NCBI RefSeq assembly: GCF_020164955.1
Contig: NZ_JAIUHG010000038.1
Coordinates: forward strand, 1-53,340
Direction: 5' to 3'
DNA from: Mesorhizobium sp. CA8
Lineage (GTDB): Bacteria > Pseudomonadota > Alphaproteobacteria > Rhizobiales > Rhizobiaceae
Length of the DNA stretch: 53,340 nucleotides
Part shown: positions 40,862 through 48,574 of the stretch, in pieces
Layout of the letters: every line of letters starts with the position of its first letter
Numbering within the stretch: the stretch's first letter is position 1
Notes under the pieces: model-generated
Database searches by the model: none
What the model was told of the DNA's origin: nothing
The model's input: the letters and a program-made list of their open reading frames with translations, nothing else
Made by a program: the position numbers and the translations under genes

Positions 40862-41286
40862 TCTTGTTCCGGCCCCTAGCTCGCCGACCATTGGTGTGCC
40901 TGCTCCTCCGACGGGTCGGCTCTCCGGACGCTGGCAGGACGGAGTCGGCCAAAGATCGGCCATGCGATGCCGGCATGGATACCTCCACCGAGGTATTGCA
41001 GCGCGGCTTGAAGCCGGCGATACGGCTCCAGCCCGGGCAGACCTCGCGGACCGTTGAAGGGAAGGATGCGGGCAAGGGGCGGGTCATGCACCTGGAACGG
41101 CCAGGAGCAGGCGGTGCAGCTGTCGATCGGCATGGTGGTGGAGATTTCAAATTGCGCGGCCGATATCCGCAGCGCTGGACCGGGCGCCATGATGGTTGCC
41201 GCGCCCTTCAGTTGCCCGAACCATTCCCGTTTATGTCGCTCGTACAACCGAGAGGACCAGCGCAAGGGATCAAGCGAGGTAGCACG

Positions 41287-41626
41287 ATGATCGAAATTCT
41301 ACCTGCTGCCTCCAAGGACCAACGGGACGGAAGGACAAACTCGGTTCTTCGCTTGCTGCGGTTTTTCGCCCGTTTGCTCGGCACCATCGTCGTCGGAAGC
41401 GTGCTGGCCTTATTTTACTGCGTGTGGCACCTGACCTTCCTTGCGCTCTGCATGTTCCGCCCTGTCGTCACCTCCTTGTCCTTGCCGGGCTTGTCATGGT
41501 TCCGCTCTCGATCGCGGCTTTCGTGAAGCCCGAAGCTGCGAATGGGATGCCTGGGCCTTTCTCCTGATGGCGATCGGCTTCATCGGCTTTGCTACGGCTG
41601 GTTCACACCACCGGGCGAGGTCGATC
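41287..41626 (+). pseudogene. Decayed membrane-protein gene
   Basis: From the ATG at 41287 the sequence codes for a protein with a hydrophobic segment (LLGTIVVGSVLALFYCVWHL). The reading then moves to a second frame (LAGLVMVPLSIAAFVKPEAA) near 41480 and to a third (AFLLMAIGFIGFATAG) near 41556. The pieces make one plausible small polytopic protein if two frameshifts are corrected. Family not recognised. Confidence 0.45.
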
Positions 41627-41814
41627 CGTTTGAACGCCATCGCCGCCGAGACTGGCCCTGACGATCTCCGCGACCTTCCTTCATGACGCTCACGGCTTGA
41701 CGAACGATTGGCCTTGGCCGCCTCGTTAATCTCCTTGCGCCGGAAATAGATCGCGCGCCCTCAACGGATCGGACTGTGGCCCTGCACGATAATGATCTGC
41801 TCGTCCTTGCGCAT

Positions 41815-42212
41815 GGATTGGGCTGGCCGGCGCCGGCAGCCTGGCAAAACTCGCCAACCAACGATCGTCGCCAGCAAGATCTGCGCCGTCGCCGAAGCGC
41901 TGCTGCTGGCGGAAAGAGGCGGCGCCGACCCGGCGCGCGTGCGCGAGGCGCTGCTCGGCGGCTTTGCCGACTCGACGGTGTTCCGCCAGCACGGGCGGCG
42001 CATGATTGAGGCCGATTTTAGTGCCCGGCGGTCCAGCCAAATATCAGATCAAGGATACCGGCATCGCCCTAGTGCTGGCAGCCTCCTTGGGGCTGACCTT
42101 GCCGGTCGCAACCGAGGTCGACCGGATTTTCCGCGGCCTCGTCGACAGTGGCGGGAGCAACCTCGACCATAGCGCAGCAATCCTCGAGCTGCGGCGCATG
42201 AACCCTCGATAG
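41815..42212 (+). pseudogene. 3-hydroxyisobutyrate dehydrogenase-type gene, C-terminal fragment with frameshifts
   Basis: The C-terminal domain of a GarR/MmsB-like beta-hydroxyacid dehydrogenase: GLAGAGSLAKLANQ with the catalytic Lys region, IVASKICAVAEALLLAERGG, ADSTVFRQHGRRMIEADF and KYQIKDTGIALVLAASLGLT. Frames change near 41860 (an A missing) and near 42021 (an A added). The NAD-binding half is absent. It is a relic, like its neighbours. Confidence 0.8.
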
Positions 42213-42639
42213 GTGCCAGACGGGCAATTGGGAGGTTCAGTGGCTCCCGCAGCTATGCCTGCTCATGATGGCTTCCAGCCATTTGGATCCCATTGAAGCG
42301 CATCGCCAGGCGCCACATCTCGGCGGATGCGTCGGCTCTCTGCTTCAGGGCGTCGACCTTGACCCTAGGCCGGGCGACCCATTTCGCTCCTTTGCATGCC
42401 CGTCCATAGCGATGCTCTCGCTAATAGCCGACGAACCCACTCAAGTTGAGGAAGAACCCATTACAAAATCCAAGTCTCATGATCAAATTAACTCCTTATT
42501 CTCAGCACAACGCCTGAAATCATTGGTGTCCGATCGTTATAATTAAATGGAAAGCGACGATTCAAGCGAAGATCGGCGGTGACGACCGCCGGAAGCTTGA
42601 CGGTGATGGTTTGTAAGTCGCCATCGGGTTCACGGATCC
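42213..42639. other. Gene-poor region
   Basis: No gene can be supported here. A 93-codon frame at 42265-42546 has no recognised features and atypical codon use. Confidence 0.35.
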
Positions 42640-42857
42640 GCCATACCACTCAATGCCGCCTGTTCATTTCGCTCTGCCGCTGCGATCGAGCAAAGCAAAT
42701 TGAAAAAATAGCGCTTAGCAAGTAGGACGCTTTCTTGTAGCGATCTGTCTTGAGCAAGTGACGCAGCAATGGCGCTGGACAGCACGCAACCCGTTCCGCG
42801 CGTCCCACGCTGCAGGCGAGGGGCTTCGAACTGAACCGCGGCGTGGTTCGGCTGCAC
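42640..42857 (-). pseudogene. thiD: thiD-like (phosphomethylpyrimidine kinase) C-terminal fragment
   Basis: The minus strand reads FEAPRLQRGTRGTGCVLSSA then IAASLAQDRSLQESVLLAKRY, the anion-hole motif (GTGC-L-SSAIAA) and last helices of ThiD-type kinases. Upstream on the same strand, in shifting frames up to about 43400, are stretches such as VGVGILQMVPVVAAALRK that could be the decayed N-terminal part. No intact start exists. A remnant is the simplest reading. Confidence 0.6.
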
Positions 42858-43499
42858 TGAGAGACTTCGACTTATTTCATCTCTTTCGACCTAACCTTTG
42901 TCGAGCTTCGAAAGTCGGGCCGAACGGGGAATTCTCACAGGCGGTTACGGTTGCCCTGGAAGTCGCGTGTCACGTGCAGAGCTCTCTTCAGCCGCTGACA
43001 ACCCGGAAGCGGCCACTGTGCCGGCCGAACTTCAGGCTGACTGTTTCGTCGGGCTATGGAGTCCAGGACAAGGGGCTGCTGAAAGACGGGGATCTGTCCG
43101 AGGCGAGAGACCTCCTTCGACGCCTGCTCGATCGCCAGGACGCCTTCGCGCTTCCGCAAGGCCGCAGCAACGACCGGCACCATTTGCAATATGCCGACGC
43201 CGACTTCGCCGGGCGCTACCACCAGAATGCCTTTCCGAAAACGCGCAGTGCGATTTCGCTTTCGACAAAAGGGCTTTGATAGTGTTCCTGCAGCTCGCCG
43301 AGGCCATGGTTTGTTCAAGCTTGGGCACCGCGTGCGGACGATCTGCGAGGCTGCGCAAGACGCTTCCCACTGCTCCGCGATGCCACCAAGACCGTCTTCG
43401 CCGCCGTCGCATCACCCCCATTGCTTGCCATGGCGCCCGCTGAAGAACCAGAGCTGACGCATGAGGAACCTCCCTTCTGGGGTCAGGGGAAGCGGGACT
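42858..43499. other. Decayed coding region between the thiD-like remnant and gltA
   Basis: The 129- to 181-codon open frames here in several phases do not resemble known proteins. The minus strand retains possible fragments of the kinase upstream of the thiD-like piece, so I treat the stretch as decayed coding DNA. Confidence 0.35.
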
Positions 43500-44819
43500 C
43501 TAGCGACCAAGCATCGGCACGTAATCGCGTTCCGTCGCGCCGGTGTAGAGCTGGCGCGGGCGGCCGATCTTCTGGTGCGGGTCCTCGATCATTTCCTTCC
43601 ACTGGGCGATCCAGCCGACGGTGCGCGCGACCGCGAACAGCACGGTGAACATGGTGGGGGGGAAGCCGAGCGCCTTCAGCGTTATGCCGGAATAGAAGTC
43701 GACATTCGGATAGAGCTTCTTTTCGATGAAGTACTCGTCGGTCAACGCGATCTTCTCCAACTCCATCGCGATGTCGAGCAGCGGATCGTCCTTGATGCCG
43801 AATTCGCCCAACACCTCATGCGCGGTCTTCTGCATGATCTTGGCGCGCGGATCGTAGTTCTTGTACACGCGATGGCCGAAGCCCATCAGCCGGAACGGGT
43901 CGTTCTTGTCCTTGGCGCGGGCAATGAATTCCGGAATGTGATCGACATGGCCGATCTCGCCCAGCATGTTCAGCGCCGCTTCGTTGGCGCCGCCATGCGC
44001 CGGACCCCACAGGCAAGCGATGCCGGCGGCGATGCAGGCGAAGGGGTTGGCGCCGGAAGAGCCGGCGAGGCGAACCGTCGAGGTCGAGGCGTTCTGCTCG
44101 TGGTCGGCATGGAGGATGAAGATGCGCTCCATCGCGCGCGCCAGCACCGGATTGATCTTGTACTCCTCGCAGGGCACGGCAAAGCACATGTGCAGGAAAT
44201 TGGCCGCGAAGCCGAGATCGTTCTTCGGATAAATGAAGGGCTGGCCGATATGGTATTTGTAGGCCATCGCCGCGATCGTCGGCATCTTGGCGATCAGGCG
44301 CATCGAGGCGACCATGCGCTGATACGGGTCCGAGATGTCGGTCGAGTCGTGGTAGAAGGCCGACAACGCGCCAACCACGCCGCACATCACGGCCATCGGA
44401 TGAGCGTCGCGGCGGAAGCCGGTGAAGAAGCGCGACATCTGCTCGTGCACCGTCGTGTGGCGCGTCACGCGATAGTCGAAATCCTCCTTCTGCGCCTTGG
44501 TCGGAAGTTCGCCGTAGAGCAGCAGGTAGCAGACCTCGAGGAAGTCGCCATGCTCGGCGAGCTGGTCGATCGGATAGCCGCGATGCAAGAGGATGCCGGA
44601 ATCGCCATCGATGAACGTGATCGCCGACTGGCAACTCGCAGTCGAGGTGAAGCCGGGATCGTAGGTGAACGCCCCCGTTTCCGTATAGAGGCCCCCTATG
44701 TCTATGACGTCCGGCCCCATTGTGCCCTGATGGACCTCAAGCGAGTATTTGTGACCGCTCAACTCAAGGCTCAAATTCCCTGGTTTCAAAGCTGTGGCCG
44801 CATTGAAGTTCATTGGCAT
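43500..44819 (-). CDS. gltA: Citrate synthase
   Basis: A 439-residue type II citrate synthase catalysing acetyl-CoA plus oxaloacetate to citrate. Visible: ILLHRGYPIDQLAEHGDFLE, HADHEQNASTSTVRLAGSSG with a catalytic His, WGPAHGGANEAALNMLGEIG (second His), FGHRVYKNYDPRAKIM (third His), and FYSGITLKALGFPPTMFTVL with the catalytic Asp region. The N-terminal extension is typical of proteobacterial GltA. It lies 93 bases downstream of the isocitrate lyase gene on the same strand. It is intact and is probably an accessory copy, given the surroundings, but I cannot confirm a second copy. Confidence 0.96.
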   Translation of the reverse strand: MPMNFNAATALKPGNLSLELSGHKYSLEVHQGTMGPDVIDIGGLYTETGAFTYDPGFTSTASCQSAITFIDGDSGILLHRGYPIDQLAEHGDFLEVCYLLLYGELPTKAQKEDFDYRVTRHTTVHEQMSRFFTGFRRDAHPMAVMCGVVGALSAFYHDSTDISDPYQRMVASMRLIAKMPTIAAMAYKYHIGQPFIYPKNDLGFAANFLHMCFAVPCEEYKINPVLARAMERIFILHADHEQNASTSTVRLAGSSGANPFACIAAGIACLWGPAHGGANEAALNMLGEIGHVDHIPEFIARAKDKNDPFRLMGFGHRVYKNYDPRAKIMQKTAHEVLGEFGIKDDPLLDIAMELEKIALTDEYFIEKKLYPNVDFYSGITLKALGFPPTMFTVLFAVARTVGWIAQWKEMIEDPHQKIGRPRQLYTGATERDYVPMLGR

Positions 44820-44868
44820 TCCACCTTGCTCGGTTTCATTTTTTCGGCGCTAAGGTGCATGGCTGGCT

Positions 44869-44891
44869 GCGATCGCTGTTGAAGCGATCGC
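44869..44891. other. Hairpin between aceA and gltA
   Basis: Two copies of the self-complementary octamer GCGATCGC (44869-44876 and 44884-44891) can form a stem with a seven-base loop. TTTTT follows on the plus strand only, so it cannot terminate aceA on the minus strand. It may stabilise the mRNA 3' end. Confidence 0.4.
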
Positions 44892-44912
44892 TTTTTCGAC
44901 CGCTTCAGATCG

Positions 44913-46505
44913 TCACGCGGCGAATTGATTCATCGTGTTGTGAGTCCCACCCGCTTTGAGCGCCGCCTCGCCGGCGAAATACTCTTTGTGGTCGTCCCCA
45001 AGATCGGAGCCCGCCATGTTCTGGTGCTTGACGCAGGCGATACCCTGCCGGATTTCCTTGCGCTGAACATTGGTCACGTATCCCAACATGCCCTGGTCGC
45101 CGAAATATTCCTTGGCGAGATTGTCAGTCGACAATGCGGCGGTGTGGTAGGTCGGCAGGGTGATGAGATGGTGGAAAATCCCGGCGCGCGCTGCCGCATC
45201 GCGCTGGAAAGTGCGAATCTTCTCGTCTGCTTCCCGAGCGAGTTCGGAATTGTCGTACTCGGCGCTCATCAGCCTTGCACGCTCATAACCAGTCACGTCC
45301 TTGTCCTGGTCAAGCCATGTGTCGAAGACCTGCTGCCTGAAGTTCAGCGTCCAATTAAAAGATGGCGAGTTGTTGTAGACCAGCTTGGCAGCGGGCATGG
45401 TCTGGCGGATGCGATCGACCATGCCGGCAATCTGCTCGATGTGCGGCTTCTCGGTCTCGATCCAAAGCAGGTCCGCACCATTCTGCAGCGCATTGATGCA
45501 GTCCAGAACACATCTGTCCTGGCCGGTACCTTCTCGGAATTGAAAAAGGTTGGATCGCAGGCGCTTTGGCCGCAGAACCTTCGAGCCTCGCGTGATGAGA
45601 ACATCGCCGTTTGAGAAATTACCCTCCGCAACTTCCTCGCAATCGAGGAAGGAGTTGTAGACGTCACCAATGTCACCTTCAGCGGCGCTGAAGGCGATCT
45701 GCTTGGTGAGGCCAGCGCCGAGCGAGTCGGTGCGGGCGACGATTATCCCGTCGTCGACCCCAAGCTCCAGAAACGCGTAGCGACAGGCACGGATCTTGGC
45801 GACAAAATCCTCATGCGGGACCGTGACCTTGCCGTCCTGATGACCGCATTGTTTTTCGTCCGAGACCTGGTTTTCGATCTGAAGGGCGCACGCGCCGGCC
45901 TCGATCATCTTCTTGGCCAAAAGATAGGTCGCTTCAGCATTCCCAAAACCGGCATCAATATCCGCAATAATGGGAATGACATGGGTCTGATAGTTATCGA
46001 TCGCTTCAAGCAACTGGCGCTCGCGATCGGCGTCGCCGCTCTCCCTCGCCTGGTCGACGTCGCGGAACATCATGCCAAGCTCGCGAGCATCAGCCTGACG
46101 CAGGAAAGTGTACAGCTCGTTAATCAACGCCGCGACACTGGTCTTTTCGTGCATTGACTGATCCGGCAGCGGCCCAAATTCCGAGCGGAGCGCCGCGACC
46201 ATCCAGCCAGACAGATAGAGGTATCGGCGTTCAGTCGTGCCAAAGTGCTTCTTGATTGATATGACCTTTTGCTGACCAATGAAACCATGCCAGCAGCCGA
46301 GGGATTGAGTGTACTTGCTGGCATCCCGATCATAGGCTGCCATGTCATTTCGCATGATTTTTGCAGTGTACTTGGCAATATCGAGGCCGGTGCTGAACCT
46401 GTTCTGCAACCGCATCCGAGCGACCGCTTCAACGGATATGCCGGTCCAGTTTTTATTGGCGCTGATTGTGCTGCTCGCCTCGTTAGCGATGGTACGGTAC
46501 AACAT
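44913..46505 (-). CDS. aceA: Isocitrate lyase
   Basis: A 530-residue isocitrate lyase that cleaves isocitrate to glyoxylate and succinate, the first step of the glyoxylate bypass. Catalytic motif: QVSDEKQCGHQDGKVTVPHE with the active-site Cys (K-x-CGH). Other motifs: PIIADIDAGFGNAEATYLL, DDGIIVARTDSLGAG and KLVYNNSPSFNWTLNF. The size class (about 530 residues) matches the longer bacterial form. Its start overlaps the end of the gene upstream by 23 bases. Glyoxylate made here could feed a serine-cycle type pathway with the neighbouring SHMT and PEPC. Confidence 0.95.
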   Translation of the reverse strand: MLYRTIANEASSTISANKNWTGISVEAVARMRLQNRFSTGLDIAKYTAKIMRNDMAAYDRDASKYTQSLGCWHGFIGQQKVISIKKHFGTTERRYLYLSGWMVAALRSEFGPLPDQSMHEKTSVAALINELYTFLRQADARELGMMFRDVDQARESGDADRERQLLEAIDNYQTHVIPIIADIDAGFGNAEATYLLAKKMIEAGACALQIENQVSDEKQCGHQDGKVTVPHEDFVAKIRACRYAFLELGVDDGIIVARTDSLGAGLTKQIAFSAAEGDIGDVYNSFLDCEEVAEGNFSNGDVLITRGSKVLRPKRLRSNLFQFREGTGQDRCVLDCINALQNGADLLWIETEKPHIEQIAGMVDRIRQTMPAAKLVYNNSPSFNWTLNFRQQVFDTWLDQDKDVTGYERARLMSAEYDNSELAREADEKIRTFQRDAAARAGIFHHLITLPTYHTAALSTDNLAKEYFGDQGMLGYVTNVQRKEIRQGIACVKHQNMAGSDLGDDHKEYFAGEAALKAGGTHNTMNQFAA

Positions 46506-46923
46506 TGTGCTTCTCCAAGTCTAATAGCGGTTTCAGCGGCGAGCAGAGTGCAAGTAGCAGCCGGCCACCATCCCCAAATGTCGGACAGCCACATTCAAGA
46601 GACGCCCGGTCAGCCCCCGGAACTATGGCGAAGAGCGTGATGAGCGTTCGTCTCGGCAGCAGGTCCGTACAATCTGTCATCCGAACGAAAATGGAGCTGA
46701 TCGTCACTCGCCGCCCATCGACCTGGACCGTCGGTTCTTCCGCGTTTTCCGCCCATTCCTCGTAGGCTTCCAAGGCATCATGAAACGCCATGTGCAGCCC
46801 GATTGGCGCGTGTCCATCGTGAAGCGGTGGTAGAAATTGCGATATTTCGCAAGGGTCGCCACTGGGAAGGCAGCATGAGCACCCATCAATCTTTTCCATA
46901 AACGACGGCCTCCGATCACTCAC
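46483..46923 (-). CDS. Hypothetical protein upstream of aceA
   Basis: A 146-residue frame. The middle part (LEAYEEWAENAEEPTVQVDG, RRVTISSIFVRMTDCTDLLP) resembles a small conserved rhizobial family with a CTD-x-x-P motif. The N-terminal 40 residues are Cys-rich (DGCSCCLPSGDPCE) and the C terminus may be out of frame with the original. The overlap with aceA and variable ends make the limits uncertain. No function known to me. Confidence 0.5.
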   Translation of the reverse strand: MSDRRPSFMEKIDGCSCCLPSGDPCEISQFLPPLHDGHAPIGLHMAFHDALEAYEEWAENAEEPTVQVDGRRVTISSIFVRMTDCTDLLPRRTLITLFAIVPGADRASLECGCPTFGDGGRLLLALCSPLKPLLDLEKHNVVPYHR

Positions 46924-46983
46924 GCGACGAGCGCCATCAGACAGCGAGGCTGGCGTGACGTAGGATTTTGCTTTTCTGTAAAA

Positions 46984-47151
46984 CTAGCTCACCAAAGCAC
47001 TCAGGCCGGCAGATGCCACCTCCAGGAATGCCTCTTCGTCTGGACCCTCACGACAAGGAACGGTCATCCCGTTCCATCGTGTCGACGACGCAGCCAGGAC
47101 CGGTGGATTCCGCTTCGCGATCATAACTCTGAATTTGTTCACTTCAGCCAT
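46984..47151 (-). CDS. Possible 55-residue protein between glyA and the upstream gene
   Basis: The minus strand has an ATG at 47151 with GAGGA eight bases before it, then MAEVNKFRVMIAKRNPPVLA continuing to a TAG at 46984-46986. The coding is balanced and includes a clean stop, and it occupies most of an otherwise empty 304-base gap. It lies downstream of glyA on the same strand (77 bases). No homologue is known to me, so it could be a chance frame. Confidence 0.45.
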   Translation of the reverse strand: MAEVNKFRVMIAKRNPPVLAASSTRWNGMTVPCREGPDEEAFLEVASAGLSALVS

Positions 47152-47227
47152 CGACGTGTCCTCAATCCCGGCATATTGCGGGCCCTACCTGCCCCAGGCA
47201 ATCACCTGCGGTGCTAAGTAACCGAAA

Positions 47228-48532
47228 TCATTCGTATATGGGGAACCTGCGAACCAGCGCACCAACCTCCTCGCAAACCTCCCGCTCGATCGCCGCGTTG
47301 CCGTCTTCTCCGTTGGCCGACAGCCCGTCGATGACCTTCATCGCCAGTTGGCCCACCAGGCGGAACTCCTCGGCATGAAAGCCGCGTGTCGTGCAGGCGG
47401 GCGTCCCGAGCCTGATGCCCGACGTGACAGTGGGACTTTGCGGATCGAATGGAATGCCGTTTTTGTTGCAGGTAATGTTGGCGCGACCAAGGGCTGCCTC
47501 CACGGTCTTTCCGGTAAGCCGCTTGCGGCGCAGGTCGACAAGCATCAGATGCGTGTCGGTTCCACCCGATACCATGTCGACGCCGCTCGCCGCGATTGTT
47601 GCCGCCATTGTTTTAGCGTTGGCGACGACGTTGGTCGCATAGGTCTTGAACGCAGGCGTCAGCGCCTCGCCGAATGCAACCGCCTTCGCGGCGATGACAT
47701 GCATCAACGGTCCGCCCTGCAGGCCGGGGAACACCGACGAGTTGATCTTCTTGCCTATCTCCTCGTCGTTGGACAGCACCATGCCGCCGCGCGGACCCCG
47801 CAGCGTCTTGTGCGTGGTGGTGGTAACAACATGCGCGTACTTCAGTGGATTGGGATGGGCGCCGCCGGCGACAAGACCAGCGAAATGCGCCATGTCGACG
47901 AACAGCTTGGCGCCGACCTCGTCGCAGATGCCGCGAAATACCTGAAAGTCGATGATGCGGGGGTAGGCCGAGCCGCCGGCAAGTATGACTTTGGGACGGT
48001 ACTTGATTGCAAGGTCGCGGACCTCGTCATAGTCAATCCGCTGGTCTTGCGGCCTCACGCCGTAGGAGACGACATTGAACCATTTGCCGGACTGGTTGAC
48101 CGGAGAGCCATGCGTCAGGTGCCCGCCGGCAGCGAGATTGAGCCCCATGAACGTGTCGCCGGGCTGCATCAGCGCCATGAACACCGACTGGTTTGCCTGA
48201 CTGCCGGAATTGGGCTGGACGTTGGCATAGGAGCAGTTGAACAGCGCCTTGGCGCGATCGCGTGCTAAGTCTTCGATCTCGTCGACGTACTGACAGCCGC
48301 CGTAGTAGCGCCGGCCGGGATAGCCCTCGGCATACTTGTTCGTCAGTACCGAGCCTTGCGCCTCAAGCACCGCCTTCGAGACGATGTTTTCTGAAGCGAT
48401 CAATTCGATCCCGTCGCACTGCCTGTGCAATTCGCGATTCATTGCAGCACTGACGGCCGGATCGGTCTCCGCCACGCCTGCGTAGAAGAACTGGCCCAAG
48501 CTGCCGAGACCCGGTCTTGTGGGAACGTTCAT
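47228..48532 (-). CDS. glyA: Serine hydroxymethyltransferase
   Basis: A 434-residue PLP enzyme that interconverts serine and glycine with tetrahydrofolate. Motifs: IELIASENIVSKAVLEAQGS, TNKYAEGYPGRRYYGGCQYV, the PLP-lysine region VVTTTTHKTLRGPRGGMVLS, and SGIRLGTPACTTRGF. Intact and of normal length. It belongs to the C1 group in this end of the window. PEPC lies 42 bases upstream on the same strand, so both may be one operon. Confidence 0.96.
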   Translation of the reverse strand: MNVPTRPGLGSLGQFFYAGVAETDPAVSAAMNRELHRQCDGIELIASENIVSKAVLEAQGSVLTNKYAEGYPGRRYYGGCQYVDEIEDLARDRAKALFNCSYANVQPNSGSQANQSVFMALMQPGDTFMGLNLAAGGHLTHGSPVNQSGKWFNVVSYGVRPQDQRIDYDEVRDLAIKYRPKVILAGGSAYPRIIDFQVFRGICDEVGAKLFVDMAHFAGLVAGGAHPNPLKYAHVVTTTTHKTLRGPRGGMVLSNDEEIGKKINSSVFPGLQGGPLMHVIAAKAVAFGEALTPAFKTYATNVVANAKTMAATIAASGVDMVSGGTDTHLMLVDLRRKRLTGKTVEAALGRANITCNKNGIPFDPQSPTVTSGIRLGTPACTTRGFHAEEFRLVGQLAMKVIDGLSANGEDGNAAIEREVCEEVGALVRRFPIYE

Positions 48533-48574
48533 GAGGACCCTCCTTTTCAGGCGCGGCAGCGCCGTCCCTAGTTT

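Noticed and set aside
40876..41265. 129-codon minus-strand and 220-codon plus-strand frames beside the IS-like element
   Set aside because: Neither shows a known motif, they overlap each other in antisense, and the region borders decayed DNA.
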